From assembly GCA_914767715.1 (NCBI GenBank), contig OU612073.1, positions 18,600,001 to 18,664,000 on the forward strand: a stretch of DNA of 64,000 bases, read 5' to 3'. This DNA comes from Membranipora membranacea (lineage: Eukaryota; Bryozoa; Gymnolaemata; Cheilostomatida; Membraniporidae). The notes under the pieces were generated by a model. That model searched no databases. It worked only from the letters and a program-made list of their open reading frames with translations, and had not been told where the DNA came from. This document shows, one piece after another, positions 57,938-64,000 of the stretch. Each line of letters opens with the position of its first letter. Within the stretch, counting starts at the first letter, position 1. The position numbers and the translations under genes were made by a program.

Positions 57938-59595
57938 GTAAGTCAACTAAACGCAGATTTACATACTTATTTATTAAGCCACTTTTTTTAATGCTTCATG
58001 CATCACATAAAACAGCTGACTCAGTATAAAAAAAATGTTGATAAAACAGTTTATCCATAAAAAATAACTATCCAATCCGATCCGTTGGAAGCATCCATAA
58101 AAAGCGCGTTGTTATGCCTACTGATGGTTCTGAGCAAACCAAAGCTAGAAATACGTAAGCAATAAACTAAACTTACGTCTAGTTTTGTGTACAAAATCAC
58201 ACGTGAAATACCATGCTATGATTCAGCATTGTAGCATGAAAAAATGAGCATTTGTTTTTTCCGTCACATAATTTAGTAAAAAGAAGCGTTGGAAAATACC
58301 TAACTACGATTCAAATGATACAGTGTAAAAATGTCAGAATTATGTCGCAGGGCTGGATGTAAGTAATTTAATTCCATAAATCTGCATTAGATTCTGTCTG
58401 CTCTCACGCTTAGACAATGGTTTTGCTGCATTGAAAAATGACTTAGTTTCTCTAGATGGCGTGGCATCTCCAAGTGTTATCATATTACTGGGGATAGCCC
58501 CCAGAGACTTGACTCCTCCAAGAAGTGCGCCGAGCACATACGATGAGATGTAGGTGGAAATAATGTATGTGGTCGATCACCTCTCCTGTTTATGGCACTC
58601 ATCTACGTTTGAGTGAGGCATTTTCTGGAAATCTGTGGAATGATAGATTTTTATTCTCGACAGTGTTGTTGTAGCAGCCAGGGACGCAAAAGTACCTTCC
58701 ACCAGATTTTTTCTCCATATCTATGGTTTGGATATCTACAAGAAATAATAAAGAGTTCATGAGTACTCATCAACAGATACAATATGATGAACCAGCCAAT
58801 GTAATCCCCCTGTTCTGCTTACCAGTTATATATCACAGTATCCATACGAAACCAGTAATTCAGGCAGGTATTTAGACACTGGCAGTTTCAGGTATCAGTT
58901 GGTTAAGTCTCAAAAGCAATGAGTAACTAATTTACTTCATGTTATTTGCTACTAGAGTGAAGGTCTAGTATCAGACAGCATAGCATAGCTTGTCAAGAAA
59001 ACGGCAACATAATCATTGAATCACAGCTTTATGTATCTTGAGTAACATGTTACATTATGATGTGACTAAGGACAAGGGTAGTGTGGCGAAGTTGGGTTCT
59101 TATCAGGATGGCAAGATATAAGGCAGTCCACTCACCATGAAAGTCAGTAGACAAGGGCCCATGTGTGCTTCAATCAAGGTCACGGTCAAGTCAGTCTCTG
59201 TCATATATAGGTCAGGGTAGCTGATGGTAACTCCTTAGTATGTACAGAGAGGACAACTCCTAGATACATGTACAAAGTACATGTATGACAACATGACAAC
59301 AAACCTTATGATAGGAATACTCCACATGCCCTTACTATTATAAGGGTTTTTTGACACACACTCTACAACCCTAACAGGGTTGAGAGACTTTACATGCCCT
59401 TTCTTTGAGAAAGGGATGTTTACTCACACTCTGTGACCCACCATCAGGGTTAGCACACAACTACGGGGACTACCGACAAATGTCAGCAATCACACAAGCA
59501 ATAACGAAAAGCGGATAGGATGTCAACTTAAAACAAGTATGTTTACTTACAAGGTGACAACAGCTCTTCACTAGGGTAGAATTTACAGAGGGAAA
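57938..59595. other. Intron 1, no other gene seen
   Basis: A minus-strand frame at 58,340-58,560 (with GVKSLGAIPSNMITLGDA) is open but has no ATG or splice support. Around 59,220-59,420 there are short inverted phrases (acatgtacaaagtacatgt; cccttactattataaggg; gccctttctttgagaaaggg). These could be the 3' flank or LTR of the Gag element, but no partner LTR was found. Confidence 0.45.
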
Positions 59596-60888
59596 TTATC
59601 TCCGCCAATTACTATCACTACTACATGAGCTCTGCCTAGGTGGAGAGCGGTCATCACATGACTTCCTTTTAGATCTCTCTTTGTACCTTTGGTCTGAGCT
59701 CCCATTTACTCTACAACTGCAATCTCTTGCTGCGACGCCTTCACGCAAGCAAAACCTACATCTATAAACATCAGTACAATCCTGCTGGTGATGTGACATC
59801 CTTTGACATCTGAAACACCGGCCTTCAGGACAGTAACGCGCAATATGACCAACTTTATGACACATATAACAACCAGAATGATGACGACTACCATGACTTA
59901 CATTTCTCTTTTCATGGTCAGGTGAAGGGTAATCATCATGATCACTCCCACCATCACCATTATAACGATGGCTGTCACTACAAAATCTCTTGTTGTCAAT
60001 GCGAGAACCTCGATTAGAATGGTTATAAACATCATCATAAGTATTACTAACACTACTCTCATCACTTCTCTCTCGGTGAGAACGACACTTCACTTCACCA
60101 ACATGCGCCTGTATAACAGTAACATTTGGTACAGCATTGATTGGATCACATACTACACTCGACTCAGTGTGTACTTTATCTCTAACAGGTAGTTTAAAAG
60201 GGACCTGTTTACTGTCTGACAGCGCATAAGTCGGGTCTGATCTATTCAAGGCATTCAAAGACTCTTGCGGAGCTAGTCTTGCCCTTAATACTTTGTTGAT
60301 CTTTACCCAGTTCAACTCCTCATCAGCCATCATCTCAAACTTCAATTTTGAGTTACGCAAACCTCTAACTGCGATCAACAACGCAAATCTCTCTCTGACA
60401 TTCCCACCAGAGAAATCACATTGTCTACTCAGTCCTTCAACACGCAGAAGATAAGCGCCTTCATCTTCATTGTCAAGCTGTTGACAGGTAACAAACTTGT
60501 CCAACTTAACATACTCAGACTCTTCATGCTCAAAGTGTTCTCTCAACAAGTTCCACACATCTAAGAACTCCAAAGATGTGGAAAACAAGTCAACACCAAG
60601 CGATGACACTACTTCACGAGCATCACTGCCCATACACCAGAGCAAAGACGCCAGCTTTGCATCTCCACTGAAGCGAGGCACCCTCACTTTTTCGGTAACT
60701 CTAGAACCACCAGTGCCAGTAGTCACTTCTTCGATGTCATAGCCAAGTTCAATCGACTTCATTCTTAAAGCCAGATTAAACTCAACAGACCACCGCTTAA
60801 ATGACCCATGGACATTGGATGAGTCTACCACAAACACAGGTAGACTAGCAAAGATACTAGCCATGGCACCAGTGTACAACCTATACAA
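59596..60888 (-). CDS. gag: Intact Gag polyprotein of an LTR retroelement (430 aa)
   Basis: One uninterrupted frame from 60888 to 59596. The likelier start is the ATG at 60,864 (MASIFASLPVFVV). The first 215 residues are helical with Trp-containing blocks (NVHGSFKRWSVEFNLALR; FLDVWNLLREHFEHEESEY), as in capsid regions of Ty3-like Gags. A polar Asp/His/Ser-rich linker follows. Then come CCHC zinc knuckles at residues 340-353 (CYMCHKVGHIARYC) and 358-371 (CFRCQRMSHHQQDC), and a third at 377-390 in which Val replaces the His. A basic Ser/Arg tail ends it. No protease, RT or integrase follows, and no LTR pair was found, so it is a Gag-only remnant or a domesticated gag. It lies antisense in intron 1 of the membrane-protein gene. 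Confidence 0.8.
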   Translation of the reverse strand: MYRLYTGAMASIFASLPVFVVDSSNVHGSFKRWSVEFNLALRMKSIELGYDIEEVTTGTGGSRVTEKVRVPRFSGDAKLASLLWCMGSDAREVVSSLGVDLFSTSLEFLDVWNLLREHFEHEESEYVKLDKFVTCQQLDNEDEGAYLLRVEGLSRQCDFSGGNVRERFALLIAVRGLRNSKLKFEMMADEELNWVKINKVLRARLAPQESLNALNRSDPTYALSDSKQVPFKLPVRDKVHTESSVVCDPINAVPNVTVIQAHVGEVKCRSHRERSDESSVSNTYDDVYNHSNRGSRIDNKRFCSDSHRYNGDGGSDHDDYPSPDHEKRNVSHGSRHHSGCYMCHKVGHIARYCPEGRCFRCQRMSHHQQDCTDVYRCRFCLREGVAARDCSCRVNGSSDQRYKERSKRKSCDDRSPPRQSSCSSDSNWRR

Positions 60889-61278
60889 TAGTAAGCTAGG
60901 GTATACTCAAGCGACACAAGTTCAAATTGTATTCAAGAACACAAAGAAAACTTTTACTCAAATTTCCAGCCAAAATTTGTGAACAAAGATGGAGGAAAAT
61001 ATCTTTTGTTGTTTGATTTTTGGATGTTTCACTACTCATACACCTTGGCAACACTTCTCCTCACCTAAACTAGGGTTTTCCACTCCTAGTTAGTAACTCA
61101 CCTAAACACCTCTTCTACACCTTTTACTCCTTACTCCTCTCCTCAATAATACTTTATCTCCTACTCATTCACCTCCTCACTTCTCCTCTCCTTCTCCTCT
61201 CCTTCTCCTCTACACCTCACCTTCTCCTCTACACCTCACCTTCACCTCTCCTAGCACTACACCTTCACCTCTCCTAAG
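60889..61278. other. Pyrimidine-rich tract before exon 2
   Basis: 61,080-61,278 is almost pure CT with A, made of degenerate repeats such as ccttctcctctacacctcac. It leads directly into the acceptor ctctcctaag of exon 2. It acts, at least in part, as an unusually long polypyrimidine tract. Confidence 0.7.
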
Positions 61279-61491
61279 TATATCTCACAATTGACACCAG
61301 TTGTCGTGTCATCTTCTTCAAGCAAAGATGGAGAGATACTACAAGCGGACCGTGTCTTAAAGACAGAGTGGTAAGCGGTGAGAGCCAACACAGATCATGC
61401 TCGGAGCAGCGGGAATATTTTGACAAGGAGATCACTATCACATTGGAGACAGGATACAAGGCTCTACCAGACTTCACCATAGATTTCACCG
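61279..61491 (+). CDS. Membrane protein gene, exon 2
   Basis: 213 bases between acceptor ctctcctaag and donor ACCG then GTGAG, entering and leaving in phase 1. Contains four Cys in an otherwise polar stretch (DTSCRVIFFKQRWRDTTSG, CLKD, RSCSEQRE) and ends ITLETGYKALPDFTIDFT, which looks like beta strands. It follows the second membrane helix of exon 1 directly. Confidence 0.55.
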
Positions 61492-61637
61492 GTGAGATTT
61501 TCTCTTCTTTTGTACATTGTTAGCTGTTACTGTGCTATAATTTTGTATAATATGGTATACTGATAAGCTACCAAAATCAAATGGGGCTGTCAGAGAAATA
61601 GTTTCAGCTTTTATTCAATAGGTATAACCACAGACTA

Positions 61638-62022
61638 AAGGTGTAGCTCCACAGGCCTACGTTATGTCTGTAACAGCTAACCGACGCTACGAATGACGTC
61701 ATAGGTCGACGTTGGTTATCCTATATTGCATCAGTATAGACACACCAGCATGTCGGTCTTTGTGCCAACGCTTCATTGCCTACGCTTCATTGATTGGTCA
61801 ATACAATCACACCCCTCCTTTCTGATTGGCTCTCATATTCTATAACAATTCATATTCATTCATTAACCTACAATTTTTTTAGTGCAATATGATTGGTCAA
61901 TGATATAGCATCGTTTGCACTGCACAACCTACACGTTGGCCTGTGTAGCTGGTGGAGTTGTCCCGACACGTCGCGTGGGTAGGCAACTACCGATGAAACG
62001 TAGGCCTGTGGAGCTACACCTT
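61638..62022. mobile_element. Miniature DNA element with TA duplication
   Basis: Ends AAGGTGTAGCTCCACAGGCC and its complement (TIR about 24 bp) flanked by TA. Length 385 bp; no ORF. Located in intron 2. Subterminal palindromes such as tgacgtca are present. A TA target and short TIR suggest a Tc1/mariner-type or similar miniature element. Confidence 0.8.
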
Positions 62023-62569
62023 TAATAATAAACCTAGACAGGACCACACTGATCACGTGATATACTATTGCATGTATATCTCTGATCGATAGAGAGTGAA
62101 TTAATTCACTTAGCTTGAGTGCGGCTGATATTCAGTATTTAGGAGACGTATGGATGATTACCCAAACTTTTGGATATACACTTATCATTTTCTCATTCTT
62201 TGTTAAAATATTCTAATTTATATTTAGAAAATCTGATATCACCTTTTAACAGTTTTAGAAGAGCATTTAACACGTGTTTTTGACAAGAAAAGTGACATCG
62301 AAACTGTGTATTGCTAGCCTAAGCTCAGCAGAGAGAACTAATGATGCAGAGCTAGGTAAATCCATTTCGATCATGTCTGTTTGATAAAATTAGCCAAAAA
62401 ATTCTTCTTTTTTAGCCAAATGTAGGTGCTCAATATTTGCGACAGAAGCTCTGTCGATCAGAGATACACATACTAATAGTGTAATCTCGAAATCAGTGTG
62501 AGACAGGACACTATGTACAGCTGAAGTGAGGCACTTAATTGTGGCATTGTTGCATTGTGACATTAGAAG
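62023..62569. other. Intron 2, dispersed repeat fragment
   Basis: 62,496-62,546 (gagacaggacactatgtaca, gctgaagtgaggcactta) recurs inverted at 13,098-13,145. No exon supported. Confidence 0.5.
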
Positions 62570-62983
62570 CAGTGGCGTATATTTGCACTCACGGCCCACG
62601 GATATCCGTGAAAGGCTGAATAGCTCAGTGTGTAGAGCGTCTGCCTAATAGTCACTGTTAATAAGTTTGTTGTGGGTTCGAATCCCATTGAAGTCAGTTT
62701 TTTTTCAAATGGGTGCTTTATAACTGGAGCATTTTTACCGTAATCTTCTACTGCTATTGAGTTGTTTTCTGAAAGTACCCAACAGCTCAGTGAGCTATTG
62801 AAATACCTCTCTGCTTGCACTATTTTGCTACCGATATGCAAAAATTTCCGTGGTGGGAGGGCGCTTAAGCGCCCCTCCCACACCCTCCCGCCACGCCTAC
62901 GGCGTGTGGATCGGGCTGTGCCCGATCATTATGCTCATCTCTAAAAAGACAGTGAGTGAATTTTTTTAGAATATACGCCCCTG
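62570..62983. mobile_element. hAT-type miniature element with tRNA-like module, copy 2
   Basis: Same family as 56,294-56,696, with TIRs CAGTGGCGTATAT and ATATACGCCCCTG and a perfect 8-bp target duplication, ATTAGAAG (62,562-62,569 and 62,984-62,991). The tRNA-like A box is at 62,621-62,638 and the B box (ggttcgaatcc) at 62,675-62,685, better preserved than in copy 1. The D arm and T arm pair; the 3' half of the anticodon stem does not. All three downstream hairpins are conserved. It lies in intron 2 of the membrane-protein gene. Confidence 0.92.
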
Positions 62984-63323
62984 ATTAGAAGGTGTAGTTG
63001 CATTCATTGATATGAATGTATATGAATGTATATCAGTGGTTGCATTGGTGGTATCACTGTACATAAACCAGAATTTTTGTTCATAACTCGATCAATTTTG
63101 ATTACATTTTGAGTATGGAAATTGCTTTACCATCATCATCATTTAGTCTCAACTGGATGTTATTTCTTCTTCAAAAACTTTTTTCCTCAAATTCCTATCA
63201 CCCTGCCTCAATGCTAATTCTCCATATAGTGTCCTAGGAGTAGGTTTATTATCAAGTCTATGGGTATAACATAACTAATCACTCAGCTTAGCCAATCATG
63301 CTTATGCTTCTTCCTCTTTCCAG

Positions 63324-63713
63324 TTTATCCGGCATTCATAATGAGCGAACATATCCCACATATCGATGCTCGAAAACAACCTATGGGGTATATCACTGAT
63401 CACCTGTTATCAGAGGCTTCTAAGAAGAGACAATTTATCATGACTGCAAAGATTGATAATCTAACTGTGACTGCGACGATCACTTTCGAGATAGAGGCTG
63501 TCAAAGCGGATACATCAGATAATCCTCTATTGTTCATTCATTACAAAGAACCACTTTCGATCGGAAAATCAGTTGGGCGTTATATCCATTATGGCAATGT
63601 GACGGTCACAAATCAAAACCTTAAGCTTATCGGCCATCACCCATTAGAAATTGACTATCATCACAGGAAATTTGAGGAACAATATTCGGAATCTCTTCGC
63701 ATCAAATACAAGA
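63324..63713 (+). CDS. Membrane protein gene, exon 3
   Basis: 390 bases between acceptor ttcttcctctttccag and donor AAGA then GTGAGT, phase 1 at both ends. It encodes about 130 residues of alternating beta-strand character (FIMTAKIDNLTVTATITFEI; GRYIHYGNVTVTNQNLKLIG) consistent with an all-beta extracellular or adaptor domain. No Cys. An ATG at 63,341 lies within the exon but is not needed as a start. Confidence 0.6.
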
Positions 63714-63954
63714 GTGAGTTAACATCATCAGGAGTTGTGTTCTAATAGCATGAGAGCGAGAAAAACAAGTTCGGATATGGGAGGGTCTCAAAAAAATCTG
63801 ACTTGCAGCTGTTTGAGCCCAGAAACCAGGGCCAAATGGGTTTACCCCTGTCTAATTCCCTTGTTGACACAAGGCTGCTTCAACCATATTTATCAGATCA
63901 ATAACTGTTTTGGTAACAACATTGATTGAGTTTTGCTATTTGGTTCAATTGCAG

Positions 63955-64000
63955 TAAAATGGTGTTCTGATGAAAATACCATAAATGATCGGGACGAATT
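63955..64000 (+). CDS. Membrane protein gene, exon 4 (cut by window edge)
   Basis: Acceptor tttggttcaattgcag opens a frame that joins exon 3 in phase 1 and stays open to the window end (KWCSDENTINDRDE). The gene continues beyond 64,000. Confidence 0.5.

Noticed and set aside
58500-61080. LTR pair around the Gag ORF
   Set aside because: I compared both flanks and saw no shared block long enough to be an LTR.
61274-61489. Minus-strand 71-codon ORF
   Set aside because: It is the antisense of exon 2, which has matching splice sites and phase on the plus strand.
62610-62695. Functional tRNA gene
   Set aside because: A and B boxes are good, but the anticodon stem lacks its 3' half, the acceptor pairs poorly, and the sequence is inside a hAT-type element present twice.

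Overview
The window looks like AT-rich nuclear DNA of an invertebrate animal. It has spliced exons with GT-AG borders and TATA boxes, BEL/Pao and non-LTR retroelements, tRNA-derived repeats, hAT-type miniature elements with 8-bp target duplications, and no operons. I cannot name the species; a sponge, cnidarian or mollusc would all fit. Nearly everything is transposon-derived, and host genes appear only as scattered exons.

Layout. 1-13.9 kb: tandem repeats, two unrecognised candidate exons, a decayed minus-strand BEL/Pao retrotransposon (2.1-5.3 kb) followed by four minisatellites, a two-exon ORF (8.1-9.0 kb), and a broken transposon-associated gene (10.0-11.1 kb). 13,990-45,829: a giant inverted repeat. 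The left arm is 13.6 kb, the right arm 12.25 kb and the spacer 6.0 kb. The arms are nearly identical over the stretches I aligned but differ by several large indels. Each arm carries, from the outside in: a decayed glycoprotein gene resembling those of chuviruses and related negative-strand RNA viruses, a second degraded ORF, a Ser/acid-rich ORF (intact on the left, one stop on the right), a TATA-bearing 1.9 kb segment, tRNA-derived repeats, a long-TIR miniature element, the first exon of a putative type II membrane protein (stop-mutated on the right), and a decayed LINE. The spacer holds a compact gene model for a small secreted peptide, with TATA box, two introns, signal peptide and AATAAA.

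45.8-50 kb: a 5'-truncated LINE begins exactly at the palindrome edge. It is interrupted by a 1.04 kb DNA element and followed by a third, internally deleted copy of the TATA-bearing arm segment. 50-57.7 kb: mostly empty AT-rich DNA with tRNA-like fragments, two candidate minus-strand exons, a tyrosine-recombinase fragment, and a hAT-type miniature element containing a tRNA-like module and three hairpins. 57.7-64 kb: the best host gene, plus strand, with four exons whose introns are all phase 1. It starts with two membrane helices and runs off the window. Its introns hold an antisense intact Gag ORF and two miniature elements.

The main points are the inverted duplication of a virus-derived block and the peptide gene in its spacer. 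The palindrome must be tested against assembly artefact. No database search was possible; family names rest on motifs recognised by eye.
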